This document shows, piece after piece, positions 8,943-17,035 of a stretch of 64,000 nt of DNA (position 1 is the stretch's first letter; each line of letters opens with the position of its first letter). Source of the stretch: Micromonospora purpureochromogenes. GTDB taxonomy: Bacteria; Actinomycetota; Actinomycetes; Mycobacteriales; Micromonosporaceae. The DNA lies in NCBI RefSeq assembly GCF_900091515.1, contig NZ_LT607410.1:3224001-3288000 (forward strand), in the 5' to 3' direction. The translations under genes and the position numbers were made by a program. The notes under the pieces are model-generated. The model did no database searches and was not told the origin of the DNA. It saw nothing but the letters and a program-made list of their open reading frames with translations.

Positions 8943-9916
8943 TGCCACGGTTGTCCTACCGCAAGGCGCTGACCAGGGCGCTCGCCGACGAACTGGCCCG
9001 CGACGAGGCGGTGTTCCTGCTCGGCGAGGACATCCGGGTGGCCGCGTCGAACATCACCGCCGGCCTGCTCAAGCGGTTCGGGCCGGAGCGGGTCCTGGAC
9101 ACGCCCCTGTCCGAGCAGGCGTTCACCAGCTTCGCCACCGGCGCGGCGCTGGCCGGGATGCGCCCGGTGGTGGAGTTCCAGATCCCGTCGCTGCTCTTCC
9201 TGGTCTTCGAGCAGATCGTCAACCACGCGCACAAGTTCCCGCTGATGACCGGCGGGCAGTGCGCCGCCCCGGTCACCTACCTGGTGCCCGGCTCCGGCTC
9301 CCGGACGGGCTGGGCCGGGCAGCACTCCGACCACCCGTACTCGCTCTTCGCCCACGTCGGGATCGTCACCGCGGTGCCGGCCACCCCGACCGACGCGTAC
9401 GGGCTGCTGGTCTCGGCGATCCGGCACGACGACCCGGTGGTGGTCTTCGCCCCGGCCGGCGCGCTGGACGTCCGCGAGGACGTCGACTTCGCCAGCCTCG
9501 CCCCGGTGCCGTTGGGCCGGGGCGTGGTGCGCCGGGCCGGCGACGACGTGACCGTGGTCGCCGTCGGGCACCTGGTGCACGACGCGCTCGCCGTCGCCGG
9601 GGAGCTGGCCGACCAGGTGTCGGTCGAGGTCTTCGACCCGCGCACGCTCTACCCGTTCGACCTCGACGGGCTGGTCGACTCGGTGACCCGGACCGGGCGG
9701 CTGGTGGTGCTCGACGACTCCAACCGGTCCTGCGGCATCGCCGGGGAGATCATCGCCAGTGTCGTGGAACGGGTGCCGCTGGCCGCCCCGCCCCGGCGGG
9801 TCACCCGCCCGGACGGCGCGGTGCTGCCCTTCGCGCCCGCGCTGGACCGGGCCGTACAGCCCGGCCGGGCGGCCCTCACCGCCGCCATCCACCACGTGAC
9901 CAAGGACGGATCATGA
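8942..9916 (+). CDS. Thiamine-diphosphate-dependent dehydrogenase E1 component, beta subunit
   Basis: A 324-residue transketolase-type E1 beta protein. It shows the N-terminal [28 protein letters not shown], the DTPLSEQAF motif with the ThDP-activating glutamate, and the C-terminal EVFDPRTLYPFD transketolase domain. It should form an alpha2beta2 heterotetramer with the product of 7971-8942. The absence of a lipoyl-domain E2 means the acceptor of the acyl group is unknown; one of the operon ACPs is a candidate. It overlaps the ATP-grasp gene by ATGA. Confidence 0.88.
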   Translation: MPRLSYRKALTRALADELARDEAVFLLGEDIRVAASNITAGLLKRFGPERVLDTPLSEQAFTSFATGAALAGMRPVVEFQIPSLLFLVFEQIVNHAHKFPLMTGGQCAAPVTYLVPGSGSRTGWAGQHSDHPYSLFAHVGIVTAVPATPTDAYGLLVSAIRHDDPVVVFAPAGALDVREDVDFASLAPVPLGRGVVRRAGDDVTVVAVGHLVHDALAVAGELADQVSVEVFDPRTLYPFDLDGLVDSVTRTGRLVVLDDSNRSCGIAGEIIASVVERVPLAAPPRRVTRPDGAVLPFAPALDRAVQPGRAALTAAIHHVTKDGS

Positions 9917-11271
9917 TCGATGTGAACTACCCGTGGCCGGCGGCCGGCCGGGCGTGGACCGACCTGCCGGAGGCTACCCGCCGGGCGATGGTCGCCGCCG
10001 GGGCGCAGGAGTGGGAGCGGATCTTCCACGGCCGGGCGACGTACAACAAGCAGTGGCGGCTGGCCCGGCCGACGGTGCTGACGGCCGACTCCTTCCGCGA
10101 GCTGAACGAGGTCTGCGACCGGATCGCCCAGCTCATCCTGGACGCCTGCCGGCGACGCGCCCGTACGGCGGGGGAGCTGCGGCGGCTGCTCGGCGTACCG
10201 GCGGGGGAGACCCGGCTGCTCGACGAGGACGAGCCGCTGACCGAGGCGCTGCTCGCCGCGTACCGGCCGGACGTGCTGCTCTCCGGCGGGGAACCGCGGA
10301 TCGTCGAGTACAACATCGACAGCAGCCTCGGCGGCGGCTTCGACGCCGACACGGTGATCCAGCGGTTCGCCCAGCTCTACCGGGAGCGTGGCCTGCTCGA
10401 CGGCGTGCCGGCGCGGCCGGCACCGTCCCTGCTGGACCAGCGGTTCGTGGCGATCCGCGACGAACTGGGCCTGGCCGAGGGGGCCCGGGTGGCGCTGCTG
10501 ATGGACTTCGACGCCGAGTACCCGGGGCTGGACGACCCGGAGACCTTCATCCGGATCCTCTCGCCCCTGGTGGACCAGGGCCGGCGCTTCGGCATCGACC
10601 TGGTCATCGCCCCGGTCGCCACCGCCACCCTGGACGCCGACCGGCGGCTGGTGGTGGACGGTGCGCCGGTGGACGCGCTGTTCCGGCTCTTCGTGCCCAA
10701 CCGGGTCACGCCGAGCGCGGGCCTGGAGGCGGTGGCGGGGGCGCTCGCCGCCGGCACCCTGCCGATGTTCGTCAGCGCCGCCGCCTGGCTGCTCGGCAAC
10801 AAGGTCAACTTTGCCTGGCTCTACGAGGACCTGGACCAGCTCCCCGCCGACGACCAGGCCCTGATCCGCCGGTACGTGCCGCACACGGTGGTGCTGACCG
10901 AGGCCGAGCTGGACCGGGCGCTGGCCGAGCAGGCCGAGCTGGTGGCCAAGCCGGCCGACGGCTCCGCCGGCCACGACGTGCTGATCGGCCCGGAGCTGAG
11001 CGCGGCGGCCTGGGCCGACGGGGTCCGCGCCGCCGTGGCACGGGGCGGCAACATCCTGCAGCGGTACATGCCGGCCGACCGGGTGGCGATGGACTTCGTG
11101 CAGATCGAGACCGGCGAGGTGGTCACCGCGAAGGTGCCGTACAGCATCGCCCCCTACCTGTTCGGCCGCACCGGCTCCGGCGCGCTGGCCCGGGTCGGCT
11201 ACCCCGGCTGCGAGGGCGTGCTCAACCTCGCCCGGGGCGTGCTGATGACCGGCATCCTGCTCACCGACTGA
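9913..11271 (+). CDS. ATP-grasp ligase (circularly permuted / glutathionylspermidine-synthase-like)
   Basis: A 452-residue protein with ATP-grasp features: VEYNIDSSLGGGFDAD near residue 132, AELVAKPADGSAGHDVLIG near residue 345 and NILQRYMPADRV followed by a beta-strand core. The layout (YNKQWRLARP at the N-terminus, ATP-binding elements in the C-terminal half) resembles circularly permuted ATP-grasp proteins and glutathionylspermidine-synthase-like enzymes, which join a carboxylate to an amine through an acyl phosphate. As the last gene of the operon it may make an amide bond in the final product. The ATG overlaps the E1 beta stop, and a strong hairpin follows the stop codon. Fold call fairly secure; substrates unknown. 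Confidence 0.75.
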   Translation: MIDVNYPWPAAGRAWTDLPEATRRAMVAAGAQEWERIFHGRATYNKQWRLARPTVLTADSFRELNEVCDRIAQLILDACRRRARTAGELRRLLGVPAGETRLLDEDEPLTEALLAAYRPDVLLSGGEPRIVEYNIDSSLGGGFDADTVIQRFAQLYRERGLLDGVPARPAPSLLDQRFVAIRDELGLAEGARVALLMDFDAEYPGLDDPETFIRILSPLVDQGRRFGIDLVIAPVATATLDADRRLVVDGAPVDALFRLFVPNRVTPSAGLEAVAGALAAGTLPMFVSAAAWLLGNKVNFAWLYEDLDQLPADDQALIRRYVPHTVVLTEAELDRALAEQAELVAKPADGSAGHDVLIGPELSAAAWADGVRAAVARGGNILQRYMPADRVAMDFVQIETGEVVTAKVPYSIAPYLFGRTGSGALARVGYPGCEGVLNLARGVLMTGILLTD

Positions 11272-11283
11272 CCCGGCCGAGGG

Positions 11284-11330
11284 TCGTCTGTCGTCTCCCG
11301 TCGCGGTCGGCGTCGGGAGACGGCAGACGA
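11284..11330. terminator. Probable bidirectional terminator between convergent genes
   Basis: Arms 11284-11300 and 11314-11330 are 17-base complements with one G-T wobble, separated by a 13-base loop. It starts 12 bases after the ATP-grasp stop and ends 7 bases before the stop of the convergent hydrolase gene, so it can end both transcripts. No U-tract follows, as is usual in these genomes. Confidence 0.8.
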
Positions 11331-11337
11331 TCCCGGG

Positions 11338-12033
11338 TCACGGCCGGGGCGCGCGTCGGGCGGCGAGGTGGGCCCCGAGCCGGCGTACCGTCTCCGCCGC
11401 CGCGATGGCGTCGCTACGGGCGCTGCCGTGCCGGCCGTCGCTGCTGTACAGCGACGCGTCCGCGCCGGCCGGGTGGTCGGTGAGGTGCACGTGCACCGTG
11501 TCCAGTCGCGCGGCCAGCCGCCCCGTGTGCGCGGAGAGCAGTCGCATCCGCTGGCCGAGTCCGGGCCGGACCTGCTCCGGGACGGCCGGGCTGTGCGAGA
11601 CGTCGAACATGCCGACGGTGACCACGTCCGCCCCGGCCGCCCGCAGCGCACCGATCATCGCGGCCAGCTCGGCGTCGACCGCGGCCGGGTCGAAGGCCGG
11701 GCGGAACGCGTCGTTGCCGCCGCAGACCACCAGCGCCAGGTCGGGGTCGAAGGCCAGCGCCGCGTCCAGTTGCGCCGCGCGCACCTCATGCGCCCGCAGC
11801 CCCCGCCGGCCCAGGTTGAGGTACGCCAGTCCGGGGCGGGCCGCGCGCAGCTCGGCGGCGATCCGGTCCGCCCACTGCACCGGCGGATACCCGTCGACCG
11901 GCTCGCACATCCCCTCGGCGACGCTGTCGCCCAGCACCACGAACCGGCGCCACGGATGCCCGGCCAGCAGCGCGGCGCTCTCGCCCTCGCGCAGGCAGTA
12001 CGGATCGGTCGCTTCGGTCAGCGTCGATGGCAT
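11338..12033 (-). CDS. SGNH/GDSL-family hydrolase
   Basis: A 231-residue intracellular-looking SGNH hydrolase. Block I is FVVLGDSVAEG (about residue 31, catalytic Ser in GDS) and block III is VVCGGNDAF. The C-terminal DxxH block is less clear, though TDHPAGAD may contribute. Family members are esterases or lipases of small substrates. No signal peptide is visible. I chose the internal ATG at 12033 (MPSTLTEATD) because residues before it are low-complexity Arg/Pro; an ATG at 12087 would add 18 residues. It converges on the large metabolic operon and shares its terminator. Confidence 0.78.
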   Translation of the reverse strand: MPSTLTEATDPYCLREGESAALLAGHPWRRFVVLGDSVAEGMCEPVDGYPPVQWADRIAAELRAARPGLAYLNLGRRGLRAHEVRAAQLDAALAFDPDLALVVCGGNDAFRPAFDPAAVDAELAAMIGALRAAGADVVTVGMFDVSHSPAVPEQVRPGLGQRMRLLSAHTGRLAARLDTVHVHLTDHPAGADASLYSSDGRHGSARSDAIAAAETVRRLGAHLAARRAPRP

Positions 12034-12275
12034 GGCCGGCAGGCTAGCCGACCCGGTCGCCGGGCGTCGACACCGCGTCGGGAGCACGACCGTGAGCTGA
12101 CAGTGGCCCCACTTCCACCAGCGTCGATCGATGTCGATGCGTTACGCGGCCACGTCCGGTCCGGCCCGGGGTGAAACAACCGCGCCGGGGGCCTGGATCC
12201 GGCCCGGTGTCGCGAGAAACATGGGCACTCATCGATCGGCCGATCGGGCCGTCCAGCCCTCCCCGGGAGGAACGC

Positions 12276-13295
12276 GTGAGACTCACTCGACGTGGTGTGA
12301 TGTCCGCCGTCACCGCCGCCGTGGTCAGCGGCGCCGTCGCCGCGGCACCGGCGCACGCCGCCCCCGCACCCCTGTCCGCCGAACGGGCCGCCACCCTCAC
12401 GGCCGCGCTCGGCGCCGACCGCACCGCCGGTTCCTACGTCGACGCCTCCGGGCGTACCGTCGTCGCCGTGACCGACGCCCGGGCCGCCGCCACGGTCCGG
12501 GCCGCCGGCGGGCAGGCCCGCCTGGTCACCCGCAGCACCGCCGCGCTGGAGCGCGCGCAGTCCCGGGTGGACCTCGGCGTGACCGGCACCGCGACGTACG
12601 TCGACCCGGTGACCAACCAGGTCGTGGTCGGCGTGGACAGCACGGTCAGCGCCGCCGACCGGGCCCGCATCGGGGCCGCCGTGGCCGCCTCCGGCGGCAG
12701 CGCGCGCACGACCGACCTGGCCGGGACGCTGAGCATGCGGATCTCCGGCGGCGACGCCATCTACGGCGGCGGCTACCGCTGCTCGCTCGGCTTCAACGTG
12801 CGCAGCGGCAGCACCTACTACTTCCTCACCGCCGGGCACTGCACCAACCTGTCGGCGAGCTGGTACGCCAACTCGGCGCTGAGCACCAAACTCGGCGACC
12901 GGACCGGCAGCAGCTTCCCCGGTAACGACTACGGCATCGTCCGCTACACCAACACCTCGATCGCCATCGACGGCTCGGTCGGCTCGCAGGACATCACCGC
13001 CGCCGGTGACGCGTACGTCGGCCAGGCCGTGACCCGCCGCGGCAGCACCACCGGCACCCACAGCGGCACGGTCACCGGCCTCAACGCCACCGTCCGGTAC
13101 GCCGAGGGCACCGTGCGCGGCATGATCGCCACCAACGTCTGCGCCGAGCCGGGTGACAGCGGCGGCCCGCTCTACGCCGGCAGCACCGCGCTCGGCCTGA
13201 CCTCCGGCGGGAGTGGCAACTGCCGCACCGGCGGCCAGACCTTCTTCCAGCCGGTCAGGGAGGCCCTGAGCAAGTACGGCGTCGCCGTCTTCTGA
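12276..13295 (+). CDS. Secreted S1-family serine protease (streptogrisin/alpha-lytic type)
   Basis: A 339-residue preproprotease. The N-terminus [19 protein letters not shown] ending in AHAAPAP is a signal peptide. A propeptide of about 130 residues follows, then the chymotrypsin-fold domain starting near [12 protein letters not shown]. The triad is His in FLTAGHCTN, Asp in GNDYGIVRY and Ser in [10 protein letters not shown], and paired cysteines flank the His and Ser motifs. The GTG start has GGGAGG 6 bases upstream. The enzyme should be exported and self-processed. A perfect palindromic terminator lies 12 bases downstream, so it is a single-gene unit. Confidence 0.9.
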   Translation: MRLTRRGVMSAVTAAVVSGAVAAAPAHAAPAPLSAERAATLTAALGADRTAGSYVDASGRTVVAVTDARAAATVRAAGGQARLVTRSTAALERAQSRVDLGVTGTATYVDPVTNQVVVGVDSTVSAADRARIGAAVAASGGSARTTDLAGTLSMRISGGDAIYGGGYRCSLGFNVRSGSTYYFLTAGHCTNLSASWYANSALSTKLGDRTGSSFPGNDYGIVRYTNTSIAIDGSVGSQDITAAGDAYVGQAVTRRGSTTGTHSGTVTGLNATVRYAEGTVRGMIATNVCAEPGDSGGPLYAGSTALGLTSGGSGNCRTGGQTFFQPVREALSKYGVAVF

Positions 13296-13306
13296 CCCCT
13301 GCCGAA

Positions 13307-13340
13307 GGTGGCTCCCCGGTGTGCACACCGGGGAGCCACC
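13307..13340 (+). terminator. Perfect-palindrome terminator after the S1 protease
   Basis: A 34-base perfect inverted repeat (arms 13307-13323 and 13324-13340) with TGCA at the centre, 12 bases after the protease stop. Stem stability is very high. The 243 bases from here to 13583 hold no convincing gene. Confidence 0.85.
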
Positions 13341-13583
13341 TCACGTCGCCGAGCGGCGTCGCCTCCGGCGTCGGCTGCGGGCCCGGTTGCCCAGCTGCGG
13401 TGGGCCGGCCGGGTCGCGCCGCTGCCGTTCCAGGCGCCGGCGGGCCCGCTTCGACAGGTCCTCCTCCGGGTCGCCGGGACGGAACACCCCCAGACGGAGC
13501 GCCGGTCCACGGTGCGCCTTTCCCGTGGCGTACCGACGGGGTGGTCGCGCCCGGCGCTAACCTCGCCGTGGAGGTGAGGCCGG

Positions 13584-14093
13584 GTGGTGCAGGTGGCGGT
13601 CTGCGGCCCGGCGTCGGCGACCCCGGCCGAGCTGGCCCACGCCCGCCGGGTGGGGGAGCTGCTCGCCGCGCGCGGCGCGACCGTCCTCTGCGGAGGCGGC
13701 GGCGGGGTGATGGCCGCGGTCGCCGCCGGCGCCCGGGCCCACAACGGCCTGGTCATCGCGGTACGCCCCGACGACGGCACCGCCCCCGGCCCGGTCGCCG
13801 AAGCCTGGGCGACGCTGCTGACCAACCTGGGACAGGCCCGCAACGCCGTCCTGGTGTGGAGCGCCGACGCGGTGATCGCGGTGGGCGGCTCCTGGGGCAC
13901 CCTCAGCGAGGTGGCGCTGGCGATGCGCCGGGGCGAGGTGCCGGTGGTGGTGCTCGGCGGCTGGCGGGTGGTGGACGCTGCCGGTGCGCCGGTGTTCGGC
14001 CCGCGCCACGTCGACACGCCCGAGGAGGCGGTCGGTGTGGCGCTGGCGGACCGGCCGGGCGACGGTGGCTCCGGTCCGGAACGCCGGGCGTAG
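13584..14093 (+). CDS. TIGR00725/LOG-like (SLOG superfamily) protein
   Basis: A 169-residue Rossmann-type protein with the SLOG pattern: VAVCGPAS at the N-terminus, ATVLCGGGGGVMAAVAAGA (about residues 33-51), and VIAVGGSWGTLSEVALAM (about residues 96-113), which corresponds to the PGGxGTxxE motif of LOG proteins with the Glu retained. Such proteins bind nucleotides or nucleotide-derived ligands; some are cytokinin-type phosphoribohydrolases, but the Pro-Gly-Gly is not conserved here. The start GTG GTG has GGAGGTGAGG just upstream. The substrate is unknown. Confidence 0.75.
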   Translation: MVQVAVCGPASATPAELAHARRVGELLAARGATVLCGGGGGVMAAVAAGARAHNGLVIAVRPDDGTAPGPVAEAWATLLTNLGQARNAVLVWSADAVIAVGGSWGTLSEVALAMRRGEVPVVVLGGWRVVDAAGAPVFGPRHVDTPEEAVGVALADRPGDGGSGPERRA

Positions 14094-14110
14094 CCTCCTC
14101 CCATGATCAG

Positions 14111-14659
14111 GTGTTGTCGGTCGGCGATTCCCCGGCGGCCGTGTCGGTGAGGCGGTGGGCCCGTGGCGGGTGGCCGGTCGTGCTCTGGACCGTCTGCCTG
14201 GTCGGGCTCTGCGCGGTCGGACTCGCCCCGTCGTTCTCGGGGGCGAGCTGCGCCGAGCGGGCGGCGGCGATCGCGGCGCCGCTGCACACCGACGTCGCGC
14301 CGGTCGCCCGGGAGTTGGCACCGCTCGGCACGATCCTGGAGGTGCACTGGGTGCAGCGGGTCGACGGCGGGTTCTGCGATCTCAGCCCCGGTGCCCGGCG
14401 CCTGGCCCGCGAGGGCGTCGCCCGGCTCGCTGACGTGGCCACGTTGACCCGACTGACGGCACCGGACGCCGGGGATCCCGTCGCGCCCGACGCGCGGCTT
14501 TCGCCGTGGCTGCCGTCCCGCGCCGACTGGTGGTCGGGGCCGGCACTGGACGCGCGCTTCGACGCGGGGGCGGACTACGCGTCGGCCTGGTACTGGCTGG
14601 ACCGGGCCAGCGGTGTCGTCTACTTCCGCTCCGACGTGGACTACGACCCCGGCCCCTGA
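14111..14659 (+). CDS. Hypothetical single-pass membrane protein
   Basis: About 182 residues, unrecognised. After a short basic N-terminus (VRRWARGG) there is one hydrophobic segment, PVVLWTVCLVGLCAVGLAP, then an extracytoplasmic domain with two cysteines (ASCAERA and GGFCDLS) that may pair. The domain ends in YASAWYWLDRASGVVYFRSD. The start is uncertain: GTG at 14111 or GTG at 14141 fit the frame, and neither has a good ribosome binding site. Codon use is native. Function unknown. Confidence 0.55.
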   Translation: MLSVGDSPAAVSVRRWARGGWPVVLWTVCLVGLCAVGLAPSFSGASCAERAAAIAAPLHTDVAPVARELAPLGTILEVHWVQRVDGGFCDLSPGARRLAREGVARLADVATLTRLTAPDAGDPVAPDARLSPWLPSRADWWSGPALDARFDAGADYASAWYWLDRASGVVYFRSDVDYDPGP

Positions 14660-14791
14660 TGTCGACGGCCTGCCCTCGTCGGCACCACCCGGCCGGAGAC
14701 CCGTCCCGGGCACCGGCGGGTCCGTGCGGAGGGTCAGCCGGGCGGACGGAGCCAGGACAGGAAACGAGCTCGCCTACCCGAGTCGGCCTGT

Positions 14792-14818
14792 CCTGCCGGC
14801 GGTCACTTCGCCGGCAGG
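14792..14818. terminator. Hairpin overlapping the stop of the TfoX-domain gene
   Basis: Ten-base perfect arms (14792-14801 and 14809-14818, CCTGCCGGCG and complement) with a 7-base loop that contains the TGA stop of the minus-strand gene. It could terminate that gene and transcripts arriving from the plus-strand gene ending at 14659. The interval 14660-14791 shows nothing else. Confidence 0.6.
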
Positions 14819-15135
14819 CACCGGGTGTAGGTGACGCCCTGCTTGACCCAGCTGCGAAGGTCGGCGTCCTTCGCGCATGCCGACGGCTCGACCGTGATCC
14901 AACCGCGCATGGTTCGACCGCGCATTTGCGCCGGTTGAGCGCCGTGTTCGGTCAGCAGCTGCTCAGACAGCGCTGGGTTGACCCGGACCATCAAGCCGCC
15001 TGCGCCGCGGATGACCACAGCCATGTTGCCGTTGAGCATCAGCGCCAGGCCACCGAACATCCGCTTCTCGCCGATCCCGGGCTCACGTCCGATCAGGGCC
15101 CGCACCCGGTTCGCGAGATCCTCGTCATATGCCAT
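14803..15135 (-). CDS. TfoX N-terminal-domain protein
   Basis: A 110-residue protein with the TfoX N-terminal domain pattern: MAYDEDLANRVRALIG, EKRMFGGLALMLNGNMAVVI and LMVRVNPALSEQLL. In proteobacteria the domain occurs in competence regulators; in actinomycetes it is common as a stand-alone small protein of unknown function. The ATG at 15135 was preferred over one ten codons upstream because the family begins at MAYDE and AGGATG(T)AGG lies just upstream. It opens the less GC-biased accessory stretch that continues to about 27 kb. Confidence 0.8.
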   Translation of the reverse strand: MAYDEDLANRVRALIGREPGIGEKRMFGGLALMLNGNMAVVIRGAGGLMVRVNPALSEQLLTEHGAQPAQMRGRTMRGWITVEPSACAKDADLRSWVKQGVTYTRCLPAK

Positions 15136-15418
15136 ACCTACATCCTGGCACCATGCAGTGGACAACCTTTCGGATTGGCGCGTCGCGACAGCCCGCGAAG
15201 TCGGGGCCAGGTACGGCCGCCGGAACGCGCGTCAACCGAGGGAAGACCGGTACGCGACCATGACGGTGCACCGCAGCGGTACGACTGGCGCGTGATGGGG
15301 CAGCGCCGCTTCACGAGGTTTCCCCGCAGAAGATGGTGCACAGTCTGTCGAGAACGCCCTGGCGGTTTCGTCTCAGCAGTGGAGCCGGCCACCCGTGGTC
15401 GTACAGAAAGGGGCCAGC

Positions 15419-15859
15419 ATGGCGATCCAGCGGATGGACAACGTCCTCATCGTTGTCGACGACCTCGACGCGGTAATTGCATTCTTCGTCGAACTTGGCA
15501 TGGAGCTGGAGGGCAAAGGGCCGATCGAGGGACGTTGGGTGGAGCGTGTCATCGGGATCGACGACGTCCGGCAGGACGTCGCTATGCTGCGCACCCCGGA
15601 CGGCCACGGTCGCATCGAGCTGGCGAGGTTCCACACGCCGAAGGCGATCAGCGCCGAGCCGAAGGATGCACCAGCGAATACGCTGGGCATTCGTCGCATC
15701 ATGTTCGCCGTCGACGACATCGAGTACGTCGTCGCCCGCCTGCGTACCCACGGCGCCGAGCTCGTCGGCGAGCTGGCGCAGTACGAGGACGCCTATCGTC
15801 TGTGCTACGTCCGCGGCCCGGAGGACATCATCGTCGGACTGGCCGAACAGCTCAGCTGA
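15419..15859 (+). CDS. VOC (glyoxalase/bleomycin-resistance-like) family protein
   Basis: A 146-residue protein with the paired beta-alpha-beta-beta-beta pattern of the vicinal oxygen chelate superfamily: MDNVLIVVDDLDAVIAFFVELGMELEG, then RIELARFHTP, then IRRIMFAVDDIEYVVARLRTHGAELVG and the final GPEDIIVGLAEQL with a Glu in metal-ligand position. Stand-alone members can be isomerases, lyases or drug-binding proteins, and no specific activity can be read here. GAAAGGGG precedes the ATG by 6 bases. It is monocistronic; the 250 bases upstream hold no gene I can support. Confidence 0.82.
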   Translation: MAIQRMDNVLIVVDDLDAVIAFFVELGMELEGKGPIEGRWVERVIGIDDVRQDVAMLRTPDGHGRIELARFHTPKAISAEPKDAPANTLGIRRIMFAVDDIEYVVARLRTHGAELVGELAQYEDAYRLCYVRGPEDIIVGLAEQLS

Positions 15860-15942
15860 GGTCTGCCGAAGGGACCGTGCAGCGAACCGCGCCCGACCGC
15901 CGATGGGCCAAGGCCACCACGGGCGTGGCTGATCATTGAGCG

Positions 15943-16938
15943 GTGATGAACCCTGCCGCGTTGCCGGCCGACCCCGGTGCGTTCTCGTTGGCCGTTCCGC
16001 CGCTGTTTGCCGCGCTGGCTCCGGCGCGCAGCATCCTCATCGCCGGAGCGGGCGGGGGGTTCGACGTGTACGCCGGCCTGCCCTTGGCGTTCGCCCTGTC
16101 TCGCGGCGGCGCACAGGTGCACCTGGCCAGCCTGTCCTTCTCTGAACTCGAACTGATCGACCGGGACGCGTGGGTAGCGGAGCACGTCGCGGCGGTGCAG
16201 CCGGACACTGGTAGCCCGGACTGGTACTTCCCCGAACGGACGCTCGCCCGGTGGCTGGCGGCTCAGGAGCTGCCGTCGACCGTGTACGCCTTTCCGCCGC
16301 TGGGTGTCCAGCCGTTACGGGCGGCGTACCGGTACCTGGTCGAGCAACTCCACATCGATGCGGTGGTGCTGGTCGATGGCGGCACCGATGTCCTGCTGCG
16401 CGGCGACGAAAGCGATCTCGGTACCCCGGTGGAGGACATCACCAGCCTGGCCGCCGTGGCCGCGCTGGACGTGCCGGTCAAGCTGGTGACCAGTCTCGGC
16501 TTCGGCATCGACGCCTACGACGGCGTCAACCACGTCCAGGTGCTGGAGAACCTCGCCGCACTCGACCGCGACGGCGGCTACCTCGGTGCCCTGTCCATCC
16601 CCGGTTCCAGTCGGGAGGCGGCGCTGTACCGCGATGCCGTCGCCGACGCCCGGGCCGCCACCCCGGACCGGCCGAGCATCGTCCAAGGACAGATCGCCGC
16701 CGCCACCAGCGGCGCGTTCGGAGACGTCCGGTTCACCCGGCGCACCGGCGGCGGCGACCTGTTCGTCAACCCGCTGATGGCGATCTACTTCACCGTCGAC
16801 CTCGACAAACTCGCCGCCCGATGCCTGTACCTCGACCGCATCGAAAACACCATCGGCAGGCGACAGGTCATCACGCGCATCCAAGCGTTCCGCGACGAAC
16901 TGCTCAACGCACGCATCCCCCGCGCATTTCCGCACTGA
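15943..16938 (+). CDS. DUF1152 family protein
   Basis: A 331-residue protein of the DUF1152 type, recognised from ILIAGAGGGFDVYAGLPLAFAL, DAVVLVDGGTDVLLRGDES and the C-terminal GGDLFVNPLMAIYFTVDLD. The glycine-rich N-terminal loop suggests nucleotide or cofactor binding, and the DGGTD loop may be part of the active site. No biochemical function is established to my knowledge. The start is GTG 15943 or the adjacent ATG 15946. It is flanked by a VOC gene and, convergently, by rph, and is probably its own transcript. Confidence 0.75.
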   Translation: MMNPAALPADPGAFSLAVPPLFAALAPARSILIAGAGGGFDVYAGLPLAFALSRGGAQVHLASLSFSELELIDRDAWVAEHVAAVQPDTGSPDWYFPERTLARWLAAQELPSTVYAFPPLGVQPLRAAYRYLVEQLHIDAVVLVDGGTDVLLRGDESDLGTPVEDITSLAAVAALDVPVKLVTSLGFGIDAYDGVNHVQVLENLAALDRDGGYLGALSIPGSSREAALYRDAVADARAATPDRPSIVQGQIAAATSGAFGDVRFTRRTGGGDLFVNPLMAIYFTVDLDKLAARCLYLDRIENTIGRRQVITRIQAFRDELLNARIPRAFPH

Positions 16939-17035
16939 ACGCCCGCAGGGCGGCAGCTCCGGATGCCGAGCAGGTCAGTGCCGCTTGGAAACTATGTGCT
17001 TGGGAGGCAGACGGGCCATCTCGGTGAGTGGTCAG

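Noticed and set aside
41..11271. A complete type II polyketide or NRPS cluster
   Set aside because: There is no ketoreductase, dehydratase, cyclase, NRPS condensation or adenylation-thiolation module, and no true KS alpha/beta pair of the aromatic PKS type.
14103..14150. ATG at 14103 as start of the membrane-protein gene
   Set aside because: It is in a different frame and stops after 15 codons, so the protein must start at a GTG in the other frame.
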